Shown here piece by piece: positions 40,540-51,962 of a stretch of DNA of 64,000 nucleotides. Position numbers and translations under genes: made by a program. Source of the DNA: Oscarella lobularis (lineage: Eukaryota > Porifera > Homoscleromorpha > Homosclerophorida > Oscarellidae); contig NC_089179.1 in assembly GCF_947507565.1 (NCBI RefSeq), positions 2,745,747-2,809,746 of the forward strand, read 5' to 3'. How positions within the stretch are numbered: position 1 is the first letter of the stretch; every line of letters begins with the position of its first letter. The notes under the pieces were generated by a model. The model was not told where the DNA came from, did not search any database, and saw only the letters and a program-made list of their open reading frames with translations.

Positions 40540-42022
40540 ACAGCACATCATCGTATAAGCGCACATCTTCTTGTTACCAACGCTTTGAAGCGCAAGCGCC
40601 TTCAGTCCAGAGTCTACGGTATTTTGACAAAAACGTACAAAAAGACTACAAAAAACAAAGATCAAAGAAAGGGTTCTTATTTCGCGGTGGAGAGATTCTT
40701 GGCGGGGGCTGTCTGTGAAGGGGTTGTCGGTGGGAGGTATGGCAGAAGCGTCTTCGGTTTCAGCGTCTTCGCACGGGCTAGTTTGCTGAATCAGACCAGC
40801 TTACCGCCTGCTTCGAAAGGCCGGAACCTTGTTCTATGAAAGAAAATGTTCATACTTAGTTTACATATCAACAGGGTTTTCCAATGTCGTACGCTATGGA
40901 AAGTAGACTGCTTCAGCCAATCTTCAATCCTTCTAGCAAAAATACCAGCATAATTACGTCGAATGACCTATGCAATAATTTGATAGTGTTTGCAAGAATA
41001 TGAGCTCGGTACGCGAATCTCGTGCTTGATGAAGAACTTTTGAGTTCCCGCCTTTCATTTATTGGTAGCGAAAATTGATTATTTCGTCCACCTCTTCTTT
41101 ACAAAACCCAAATTTGACCTCTGCTGTTCTTCACGTGAACTACTTGCTTCTGTAGCCTTTTGTCCCATTCGGAAGTCAACGAGAGGTTTTGTCCTTGTTG
41201 CAGAGAATCCTTCTAGCGTTTTTCTGCACTGACAGCCATCTACCGTAAACGCCAGCAAACCTCAGACGGCAGACTCCAAACGTCATTTGCATTCAACTGC
41301 GTGGGAAGTTTCAAACGTATAGGGAAACAGAGCGTAGATTACCGAGCGTGGACTTGCGACTGTTGCCATATATCCGCCAACTCTCTGACGCCTAAAAAAT
41401 GCAATAGAAATAAATGTTTGCTGAAAGCAATTTTTCCTTCATATTCTTTTTTATTATTTGATAGAGTTTTATAGAATTTATAAAGTAGCAGGTGGAGCGC
41501 GTTCTTTGACATATGACGTGTACCACCCGATTTTTTTAGTTCGCATCAACAGATGTACGCTACCAATGTCAATTTCGGTGTAGGGGACACAGCGTCGATG
41601 CACCTGTGGTCACAGCGCTAATTCGTTGTATATTATGAAAGACGATGAAGTGTCTGCTACCGCTCAAGACAGGCGCGTGCATGAGCACGTGGAGGCGTCA
41701 CTACGTGGGTGCGGCCTGAAAGGCTTCAAGGAAAAGCTATCCCATTCTCAGCTGCACTCTCGGGTACGCGATTTGAGGTCAAATGGTAGTCGCAAAGGAG
41801 CATTGACGCCACACTTAGAGCTCAAACATGGGCGTGTACGACTAACTTTGTCCGGGTCGGATCGCTGAGACACGGACGTCATGCAGGCGGTCACCGGAAG
41901 AAGTCATATGGCCTAAGACATGCCGTGACATACCAATGGTCAGTGCTGCTACTTGTTTCGTTGTCCATACTATGAAAAACGCAATGCCTGTGTGGAATAC
42001 CGTTTACGACCCCTTTCTGGCG
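40540..42022. other. Gene-poor stretch
   Basis: No supported gene. An 80-codon plus ORF (41,626-41,868) lacks any motif I recognise. Confidence 0.45.
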
Positions 42023-44490
42023 CAGGGCCGGCGCGACGGGTCCGGCAGGTCCGGCAGCTGCCGGACCAACATTTTGTAAAGCCAAAAAAATTATATTGAC
42101 GTTAGGCAGTTCTGGCCGTAGCTATATCACGTGTAGCGGATTAGTGTACATATACACGTGTCTTAGCGCACAACGTCGTCTAACATGGCTGCCACTGAGC
42201 CCTCTACGGATTCTAGCCGGATTCCGCCGATCTTTCACCCTGGAACTTCGTTTGTTTGTCCGAAGCGTTCGTTTGGATCCGGAGCAAACATCGTGAAGAG
42301 AAGCTTCCGTTCCAACTGGTGCGAAGAATTTTCTTGGCTTCATTATGACATCCGCCTTGACGCGGCATTCTGTCACGTCTGCATGACTGCTTCTCACGGT
42401 AAGAAACTGATGGCCAGTACAAGAAGAGATCCAGCCTTTATAAAAAATGGGTACACGTACTGGAAAGAAGCGACTACGGCGTTTCGAAAGCATCAGTCTT
42501 CCGAGTGTCATAGAGAGGCAGTCAAAGCAGTAGTTTTGCCAAGACAAACAAGAGATATCGCTGAGGCGTTTAGTGAAGAGACTCGTAAGCAAAGAGAAGT
42601 GAACCGAAAAGTCTTCGTAAGAATTCTCGAGAATCTTCGATTTCTTGCCCGCCAAGGCTTAGCGTTGCGAGGGAGCGGAGGAGACCAGGAAAGCAACTTT
42701 ACTCAGTTGCTTTTGCTCAGAGCTACAGACGTTCCGCTAATCGCAGAATGGATGAAAAAGGAAAGTTGCAAATACACATCGCACGACATTCAGAATGAAT
42801 GTCTGAAAATTATGGCGTTGCGTATTCTGAGAGATGTTAGCAAGAGGATTCAAAAGTCTGCGTGTTTCGCCGTAATGGCAGACGAATGCACAGACATTTC
42901 GAATAAAGAACAGTTCACTATATGCATTAGATGGGTGACTGATGCTTTAGAGGTACAGGAAGATTTCATCGGACTTTATTCAGTTGACCGCATAGATGCT
43001 GAAACTCTGTTTCGCGTTATAAAGGACACTCTCCTACGCTTAAATGTTTCACTGTGTCGATGTCGTGGCCAGTGCTATGACGGTGCGTCAAGTATGAGTG
43101 GTTCCAAAACAGGTGTAGCGACGCGATTAATTGAGGAAGAACGTCGCGCTGTGTTTGTTCATTGCTTTGGCCATGCTCTCAATCTTGCTGTTGGAGACAC
43201 TCTGAAAAGGTCTACAGTTTGTAAATCGTCTCTCGAAAATGCATATGAAATAACAAAACTAGTGAAATTTTCTCCTAAAAGAAACAGTATGTTTGACCGT
43301 ATTAAAGCAGACGTGAGAGAAAAAGATCACGCTGAGGGCACAGGCATAAGATCATTTTGCCCTACTCGATGGACAGTTCGAGCGGACTCCATTGTCAGCA
43401 TCCTTAAAAATTACGAAGTGTTAAAGAAACTGTGGGACGAATGTCTAGAGAGCAAGCTCGTCCCAGAAGTTAAGGGTAGAATCATTGGCGTCAAAGCCCA
43501 AATGTCTACATATGACATGCTTTTTGGCTTGAAACTCTCGGAAAAGATTTTGAAGCTAACAGATAATTTGAGCAGAACTCTTCAAAAGCAGACTTTGTCA
43601 GCTGCGGAAGGCCACTCTGTAGCCAAGATGACAATCAAAACTCTAAAAGCGCTGCGAACAAATGAACATTTTGCCGCTTTTTTTGAAAATACAGAGTGTT
43701 TAAGGTGTGCTACTGGCACGCTCAATCCTGTTCTTTCCCGGAAACGAAAAGCTCCAGAGCGATTTGAAATTGGTAGCGGAGAAGGCTATCATAGCCTGTC
43801 GATTGAAGAACACTACCGCAGGCAATATTTTGAAGCTGTAGATTTAACAGTGTCGTCAATCCAGGCACGTTGCGATCAGCCCGGCTTCAGAGTGTACCAA
43901 AACCTAGAGAATCTTCTTCTGAAAGCTTGCAGGGGAGAAGACTACAGTAGTGAATTGATGGAGACTACAGAGTTTTATGGCGCCGATCTTGACAAAGAAG
44001 AGCTTTCAGCACAGCTAGAAATACTACAATGTAACTTTGCAGTTGACGGCAAATCCCCTGATGATTAACGATATATTGACATATCTACGCAATCTTTCGC
44101 CAAACGAGAAAAACTTTTTACGCCAAATCTGCACTGTATCTTCTTTACTTTTAGTTCTACCTGCCACAAATGCTACAAGCGAGAGATCCTTTTCTACTAT
44201 GAGAAGAATTAAATCCTATCTTCGGAATTCAACGGGGCAGGAGAGACTAAATCATTTAATGACGCTGAGCACATACAAAGAAGAACTAGACAAATTAAAT
44301 CTTTTAGAAGTAGCAAACGAATTTGTTTCGGACAATGAAAGTAGGCTAAGATTTTTTGGAAAATTTTAAATTCCGAGTGAGTTAATTCTGTGCGAGTTAA
44401 TTAAAAACTGTCTTGAGTGGGCGTGGTCAAAAAAATTTTCGCGCGCGCGAAAACTGCCGGGCCAACTTCAAAAACGCTCCGCCGGCCCTG
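42023..44490 (+). mobile_element. hAT transposon, nearly complete
   Basis: Ends are short inverted repeats CAGGGCCGGCG (42,023) and CGCCGGCCCTG (ending 44,490), the CAG...CTG form usual for hAT. Subterminal CTGCCGGACCAAC / CTGCCGGGCCAAC blocks occur near both ends. The 8-bp flanks (TTCTGGCG, TCGCGTCA) do not match, so a duplication is not visible. One transposase gene fills the element. Confidence 0.8.
42185..44369 (+). pseudogene. hAT transposase (ZMYM1-like), single frameshift
   Basis: The first ORF (ATG 42,185, 627 codons) carries a TTF-type zinc finger (SWLHYDIRLDAAFCHVCMTA ... HQSSECHREA) and the DUF4371/RNase H region: ACFAVMADECTDISNKEQFT with the first Asp, CYDGASSMSGSKTG with the second, HCFGHALNLAV and SFCPTRWTVRADS. 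The frame shifts near 44,045. A second ORF (to 44,369) then gives the hAT C-terminal dimerisation domain (LVLPATNATSERSFSTMRRI, LRNSTGQERLNHLM). Overlap with no gap shows a single indel, not an intron. About 735 residues in total, normal for the family. This is the best preserved transposase in the window. Confidence 0.92.
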
Positions 44491-47400
44491 TCGCGTCACG
44501 CTTTTTACATCTATATATGACTCTCCTTCACTACTGGCCGTGGACTGAACGTGAGTTACCTGCAAACTGCGTCAAAACGCTGATACCATAATAACTTAAA
44601 AAAGAATAAAAAATTGATTTTCTGAAAAAGACACTGTTTTGTTCGTAATATATGCTTCACAATACCAATAAAGGAAAACAAACAGTAGTCGCGTTCGAAA
44701 AAAGCTCATATAGAGACCAACTAACGACTCGGTTAAGTCTGTCCACTGCTGCTGTTTCTTCATGCATTACATCGTGTACAAGAAAATTTGGTCAGAGAGG
44801 TTGAGCAAAATATCCACTAGGCCTCTCAACATCACTCCAAACATCTCTCTGTAAACCAGCGGAATATTACGTACTGTATATTACAATCTACTGATCAGTC
44901 CTCTTGATAATTTCTATCTTTGGTGGGATCCCCCAAGTCTACGAAACACTACTGAAACACTGAAATGAAAACCACCAAAATACATCCACACCTCACAATT
45001 TGAGCAACAACTGCCCTATACAACAAATAAAATGACGAAAGCCAAGAGCAATCAAATCATGCTTAAAACACTTATCTAAAACTTGAGCTTCTCCCATACT
45101 CCTTCCTCCAAAACTCCTTTCTCCTGATTGCTCGAGCATCCTCCCCTTTAACTATTCCCATTCCTCCCACATGTAAAAAGAGTAATCATTAATCCTAATA
45201 CAAGACCTAAAGTCAAATAAATCTGTACCTTGTAAAAGGAATCCTATCCCCTTCCCTTCCATCTTCCTTCCGCCGACTAGAAAAATATTAACGAAGAGAG
45301 ACCTCATAGTGGAATTGCCCTCCACCCTTCTAATTTCTGCCTACATTTCCTTGACAACATCAAAAAATAATTTGATCAAACTATGTACTTATAAGGATTA
45401 TAACTCGCGACCATACTGCTTGCCCTCACCCCCAGCACGCCCACCAGATACCCCTACTAACAACCAGTTGCCATGGTTACTGGAACTTTTTTTGAGCCTT
45501 AAGGATTTCAGCACGACATTGTACTCCCTCATATAGAAAATATAAGGTTTCAAAGCATCAATATCAGTACTTAGTGTAAATTCGACTCATCGGACGAAAA
45601 GGTTTCATAGAGTCTAAAGCGGCTTTAGTGGCATCATTAACGATTATATGCCAGCGCTCGTTATCTTTCCAACGTGGTAGCGATCTAAAAGACAGATTTG
45701 GTTATGGTTTGGTTAGGCTTCGCGGTTAGGGTTTAACCCTACTGTTTTAGACGAAAGAAGCTATGGAATAGGAGAGACAGAAAATAAAATGCCATATTAT
45801 TGACTATAATGGCATCGACTCTCACGCTGAGCAGAGGACGAGCTGACATTCGCGAGTTCCGTTACGCTGCTTGCGATCAAACTCTTACCAGTGCAAACGT
45901 GTTTGGAAAAGCCTCCAAAACCCGCTTGAACAATAGCGCTGAGATGGAGCTTGTCCTTCACAAGAAAAAAACGGTCGAGATTGTGTCTATGTAGCGTGCG
46001 TTAGAGCTGTTTCTTACGTTTGAACGCTAATAGCGAGATCCGAAAAGGCAATTTTTCGTCACTGACTCCAAAAATTGGTGAGAAATTGCTGTATCTTTAT
46101 ACTTTGTGAAATGCAGCAGCATTTGTGAGGTTTGGTAGTAGAGGCGAAAAGTGGCGATTTCTCGGCTATAAAGGCACTAATTCAAAAGCTATTCTACGGT
46201 TTAACTACATGCCTAGAATGGCATCGAACCATGCTGGTTTGCACTGGCTGCGAAACCGCTTTTGTTGTTCGAGTTTGGGCAGCCATGTTTCCCTACGGCT
46301 TTAGCTACAGTATTACAGAGCGTATAATCTGTAAGAGAAACAACAGAATTCTGTAAAAATCTTTATTTCATTTTCCTAGTGTAAAATCTATTTTAGAACT
46401 AAAATAATGAATCAGAGTAAGTTCACATGCGTATGCAATTAATAGATGAAAGAAAGACACTTGGCTACGCCGAATTCATTAAACTGCTTTCCAAAAACTA
46501 GTATCAATGGCGTGGCAGGTAATGGTGGCCGGCACTTTACTTTGATTAAAAAGAGCTAATCTAATAAAAATACCAATTTCCATTACAGAGCGAAGGACTG
46601 GCCTCAATGATCAGCCACTTCGAGAGCTATCGCATCGCCATCCGCCTCGACGCTACAGCGCCGCGCCTTTCGCTTCCACATGGGGAAGCGTGCGAAGGAG
46701 CTGTTTTGTTCGTTCAATCTGGACGCCGATTCATGAGCATAATTTATCACCTAAGCAAATTCATCCCTAATCTAGCGGAGTAAACAGAACCGCTACGCAC
46801 CCTTCTTTCAAAGAAGAACTAGCTTTGGGAGCGCGACGAAACAATATTATATAAGTAGATTCTCGCTTCTACTACGGTTTAGGCTCATTGAAACTCTAAT
46901 GGTCCAATGCCAAAACTATCGTCTTAGCCGGCGCATCATATTTCTGTGTCAGAGCCGTCAAGCTTCAACGCCACCATATGTTCCGCACGACCCATCTCCA
47001 CTTATAACAAGCTACGAAGAGTTGCTTCTTTTGAGGGCAGTCTGGCCACTGAAATGGAGAACGTGACAGGGCGTGTTGTTTCTATACGCTGTGTGGGGCG
47101 CTAAATAGACTAAATTTCACGCAAAAATCATTCGACATATTCCCATCCAGAGAAATAAAGAGGTCAGGCAGCGTTACTCTGCATCTAAACTGTACTGCTC
47201 CAATTACTCTCTTGACATGTTCGTTTCTTTGAAAAGTCTGGCTTCGATAGAGGCAACTTTATCCGTCAATTAGGTACCAGTTTTGGGAAAGCTTCCTATT
47301 AGAAAACGAATTAATCCTTTCGCCGTTGATTACTGGCTTGTCAGTGTTAGCGCACGCACCCATTATCTCTGTGGATTCGTACTGTACATGAATAAAAGCT

Positions 47401-47498
47401 TACTAAACGCATACAGGAGCGTCTCAACATGTGCTTGAACGCGTGTGCGCATAGATTTGTACCCTGTTACTATGAAATAACATGACTGACGTCATCGC
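44491..47498. other. Gene-poor stretch
   Basis: About 3 kb with no supported gene. One exon-like piece at 46,590-46,784 follows a TTCCATTACAG acceptor and reads LASMISHFESYRIAIRLDAT ... VLFVQSGRRFMSIIYHLSKF before a stop. It matches no family I know. 44,880-45,540 is AC/T-rich, with CCTCC and CTAA runs. Confidence 0.45.
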
Positions 47499-49451
47499 AT
47501 GTCAGACATGGCGAGTAGAAGGGCTTGTCACGCTCGAAGTCTTGATAGAATGGTTGGATACGCGATTTTGGAAACAGAAGACATAGACGACGACATAGAA
47601 GAGCGATTCGATCCTTTGAATGGTAAGGTTTCTGAAGAAGTTTTCAAAAGATTCCTACTAACGGATTTTGTCCTAGCTTACGAACCGGAAACTGCGGAAG
47701 GCGAAGAATCGATCGATTCGGAGCCTGAGGAAGTTCCTCAACAACAGTTTCGGCGTGCGAATCGATGACCCGAACGCGAAACAGTGCAAATGGAGTGCGA
47801 TGACGAGCCTCCGTCGCCTTCAGGTAACGCCCCTTTTTTCCAGTTCAACGTCTGTCACGTCTGTGACTAAATTTTACTACAGGTGTCGATTTTGATCGCT
47901 TATTTCCTTCGCGATGGTATGAGGAGTTCTTTCCTCATCCAATGATGGAGTTCAACGAACGAAATGGCACTGAAATTGCACTTCCTAGCGACGCCGGTGC
48001 TCTTCGCTTTTTCGAGCAGATCTGGACAGAAGAAGTTTGAGACATGATTGTCGCCAACACCAACAAGTTATGCGGAGTGAAAGCGAGGGCAAAGTGAAAC
48101 TGTTGGCCGTCCCTGGTCACCAGTTACAAAACCGGAAATGAAGGCATTTATCGGAGTTACCATTTTGATGGGCATTCTAAAGCTCCCAAGACTCGAGGTT
48201 TATTGGCAAGAGTCGTGCAAGTATCTCTGCACAGACCTCGCCGAAGTTTTCGCATCTGTTCGATAACAACAAATCAACAGATTTCTCCATCTTTCGGATC
48301 GAACACAAGAGCTGCCGCGCAACCCCGGCGATGAGAGTCAACATGACAGACTGCAGAAAGTTCGTCCATTTATTGACCACTGCGGTTTGAAGTTCAAAGA
48401 ATTGTATCACGTGGGCAAGCACATAACGGTCGATGAAGCAATGATACCTTTCAAAGGGAAATGGGGAATAAAACAGTACATGAAAGATAAACCCCATAAG
48501 TGGTGAATCAAAGCTTTTGTCCTCGCCGACCCAACCAACGGATACATCACGCGTTTATTCATCTACACGAGAAAATCGCTTGAAACCCAATATCCTGAAG
48601 TAGGTCTTTGTACGCAAGCGGTGCTTGATCTCTTCGAGGACTTTCATCACAAGGGTCATCTCTGGTATACCGACAATTATTATACAAGCATGGACCTGTG
48701 CATGACTCTACATGGGTAAGACACTTCGAATAAGCAGGAAGGGCTGCCCTAAAGAGCTGGCAAAAGCGCAACTTCCTACTAAGTCTAGGGCAAGAAGAGG
48801 CTTTTACAAGCTCCTGTCGAAGGGGCCATTGACCCCAGGCGTCTGGTTTGAGAGAAGATACGTCTATTTTTTGTCAACATCACATCCTCTCCGTTGCTGG
48901 ACTGCACTATGGCGACGACAGAACGTCAAGACGGCGAAAAAACGTTGACATGTTGTGTCCCCTTACTTGCCAGATTACGTCAGGTACATGAGAGGGGTTG
49001 ATAGGGGTGATCAGATCAGATGGTTGCTCTCTACGGTTCGGGCCGAAAGATTGTAGAGGCTTGGAAGAGAATTTTCTTCTATTTGTTGGAATGCTCCATT
49101 CTTAACAGCTACATTATCGAAGGGAATTTCAACGAACGTCACCAACTAAAAGGGCGAAGGAAAAGAGACATAAAAGAATTCAAAAGTGAGCTAGCAGGGC
49201 AGCTAATTAGCGAATTTTGCGCGCGCGGAAAGAAGGTGCAAGTCGACTACCCTGAATGGCGACTAAATTCTGCTTTGGGGCATCTTGCAGTAATCGATGA
49301 GGAGAAAAAGAGCCGAAATTGCGTTCTCTGCAGTAGTAAGCGTCTTCCCCGAAGCAAGACGAGTATACGATGCTCTGTGTGCAAGGTTCATCTCTGCATC
49401 TGCGGTGAATGGAACTGCTTCTACGAATACCATACGACCAAGGAGATCTAA
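47499..49451 (+). pseudogene. piggyBac transposase, frameshifted
   Basis: N-terminal acidic exon (EDIDDDIEERFDPLNGKVSE), a GTAACG donor near 47,824, then an exon from about 47,882. In shifting frames it shows GVTILMGILKLPRLEVYW, KELYHVGKHITVDEAMIPFK (first Asp of DDD), FVLADPTNGYITRLFIY (the ADPTNG motif), DFHHKGHLWYTDNYYTSMDL (the TDNYYTS motif) and YMRGVDRGDQIR (last Asp). The C-terminus has the Cys-rich cross-brace (NCVLCSSKRLPRSKTSIRCS, VHLCICGEWNCFYEYHT). All catalytic motifs are recognisable, but at least five frame changes break it. TTAA-flanked ends were not found. Confidence 0.88.
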
Positions 49452-49848
49452 CATTTTCTCGTCAATGATTTTTTCATGTCGTCTAAGTTGTGCTTCTTCA
49501 AAAAAAATAAAAAACCAAAAAATCAATTAGTTGCTATGGCAACCGGACATGCGCCGCTGCATGTGAAACGTTTTGCAGATCAAAAAATATACCGTTGCTA
49601 GGTGAAAAGATGCTAATGTTTGCCATGCTTCAAACTTCCCGCGCTTAGTCTTCTGCGCAGGTCTATTCACTACCGTGAAAGAGTTAATTAAGTTAAACGT
49701 TTCGTTTTAACCAGAACCGTATATAGAGAGAGCTGCGCCAACTTAATTAGTCACGTGATTTTATGGACGCCATCTTGTGTCCAGCGCGCAATACGAAAAT
49801 CCATCAGTTGGCTTGCTCTTTTCGATCGATAGCCAACTCGGAAGAAAC
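49452..49848. other. Intergenic; possible left end of the THAP/P element
   Basis: 49,722-49,765 reads GTATATAGAGAGAGCTGCGC and then CCAACTTAATTAGTCACGTGA. It resembles the P-type ends at 57,984 and 59,758 (AGAGAGA...TGCGCAACT...GTCACGTGA). It may mark the 5' end of the element whose gene starts at 49,849. Confidence 0.4.
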
Positions 49849-51215
49849 ATGCCTTCGTGCTCCGCTCCAGCGTGCTCCAATCGCACCGAAAAAGGCTACG
49901 CAATGTACAGATTGATTCCCTCGCGATCGTGAAAGGCGACTTCAATGGCAGGCAAAAGTAAAGCGAGACAAGTGGCTTCTCAATGATTTCGGCTCATACC
50001 TTTGCGAGGTGCGTTTTCCCAGTCGTTAGCTCTCTCGAAAGAGTGAGGACTATCGTCCGAGTCTATTCTAAGATCATTTCAACGAATCACAGTTCAACAT
50101 TCGTCAAGACGGCAAAAAAAGATCGAAATGGAATGCGGTACCAACAATTTTTCTTCATCGGTCAATGCTACCAGTGAGAAAGCCTCCTAGGGCACGCGGC
50201 GACACCACCGATTCGGACATTTGAATGGCGAGCTCGAGTACGGCTACGGCCGATCACACATACAGTACTTCGTTGCCCGTTGCCGTTGCTAATACTTTGT
50301 CTCAGCTGCCTTCCACTGTAGACATGGTAGACGTGGTAGAAGATCCTCCCTTTAATACCGTTTCTACAGCAGAATCTCGGATTGCTGACTGGGGAGAGAA
50401 GCTACGAGCGTTGTCAAACGAGAATGGCGTCTTTGTGGCAGAGAACGAAGCTTAAAGAAAATTTTCAAAAGTTGTGTACGAACGATCAATTACGTGCAGT
50501 ACAGCGAGGAGGGGAGATGAGAGGCGTCCAGTGGGACACTGAGACCATAAAAAAACAAGCAAATTCGATTCGCTTGTGGAAGTGCAGGGTATAATCTTTT
50601 ACGTAGTCAGCATCAGCCTTTGCCGGGAATAAGAACGCTGCAACACTAAATGTCAAAACAAATTTTGATCCAGGCGTTCTTTATCAAGTACTCGCGGCGC
50701 TGTCTTCGAAAGTTGAATCCATGAACAAGTAAGAGAAATTTTGCTGCCTCACTCTAAACGAAATGTCCATAACCGCTTCGATTGAGTACGACACAAGCAT
50801 CAGTCAATTTATAGGCACAGTAAATTTGCCTAACCAGTCAGGTCAGGCTACCCATGGTCTCGTTTTCATGCTCGCCGGAGTATCGTCCACATGGAAACAA
50901 ATTGTGGCTTATCATTTAACGGGAAACAAAACTGACGGAACGGTCTTTGGAAAAATAATTCTTGAAATAATTGAAAAAGCGGCAGATGCTGGACTGCATG
51001 TCACAGCCGTAACGAATGACATGGGTAGCTTAAACAGAGCTATGTGGTCAAGTTTTGGTCTAGCGACTAACAGGCATTTCAATACTACGCAGTAAAGCAC
51101 CCCGTCGATGTAATTCATCGCTGACATTCCTCATGTTATAAAAAATTTGAGGACATAACTGGTTAACGGCAATGAAATAGAGCTGCCAACGAATGTACTG
51201 ACATCCAACAATTTA

Positions 51216-51737
51216 CTAAGCAACAAAGTTAAAACCGAGCGCGGTTGGCGTTGGGTTCTTCTTTCTTATTGTACTTAACAAATTTTCTAAACATTCTTGT
51301 GTCAGCCTAGACTTCAGCAGAAACTGAAGTCCGTTATCAAGTAATTCATTTTGGAGATTGATAACCGATGTTGTTGACATAATGACTCCTGTTTGAACAG
51401 GCTTCCAATGGCCAGGTTTTCCTATCTTCAATTCTGAAAATAGTTTGATGACAGAGTTTAGAAAATCTACTGCTTCTTTATACTTCTCACTATTTTCTCG
51501 GTTAAGATCCATTACCGGGTGACGGCTGGACATCAAGTCAAACCATCTATTGCAAATGTCCAGAAACCAAGCTGTTGTTAAGTACTCCGCATTGCGGCCC
51601 ATTTCTTTTACCAAAAACCGTATCCAAGACGAAGTGCTGTTGCTGAATAGATGCATAGCGCTAGAGACTTTCATCCTTTGAAAATCAGAGCGCTCTACGG
51701 TATTTTTTGTTAGATTGGGACCTAGCTTTATGACCAA
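51216..51737 (-). pseudogene. Inverted internal segment of the THAP/P transposase
   Basis: The minus-strand ORF reads LGPNLTKNTVERSDFQRMKV, NAEYLTTAWFLDICNRWFDL, GHWKPVQTGVIMSTTSVINL and FLLKSRLTQECLENLLSTIR. These blocks (MKV, the TA.F..RWFD block, the WKP.QTG..MST block, and RLTQ.CLEN..S.IR) belong exactly between the plus-strand parts ending at about 51,200 and resuming at about 51,740. So about 520 bp of one gene has flipped in place. The segment is itself open throughout. Confidence 0.85.
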
Positions 51738-51962
51738 ATGCTCTTGGCACTAAATGAAATCATTGACTGGCAAAAGATTAAGACTGCTTTGAAAAGTATA
51801 TGCGTCAGCCAGTACCTGAAACTACCCAATCGCAATGAAAACTTCTCTGATGACGACCGCGAGTTCTCAGGGAACAACCGGATGAGCCTAGCCTCGTCCC
51901 CAGGCCCTTCACCAGCTAGCGCGCTTGGGGCGCACTCACTGGTGGAAGGGCCTGGTAACATT

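Noticed and set aside
40018-40665. Long ORFs with repeated PLFIPEKSG / EKWSG peptides
   Set aside because: The peptides are translations of the GGACCACTTTT repeat and occur in several frames and on both strands.
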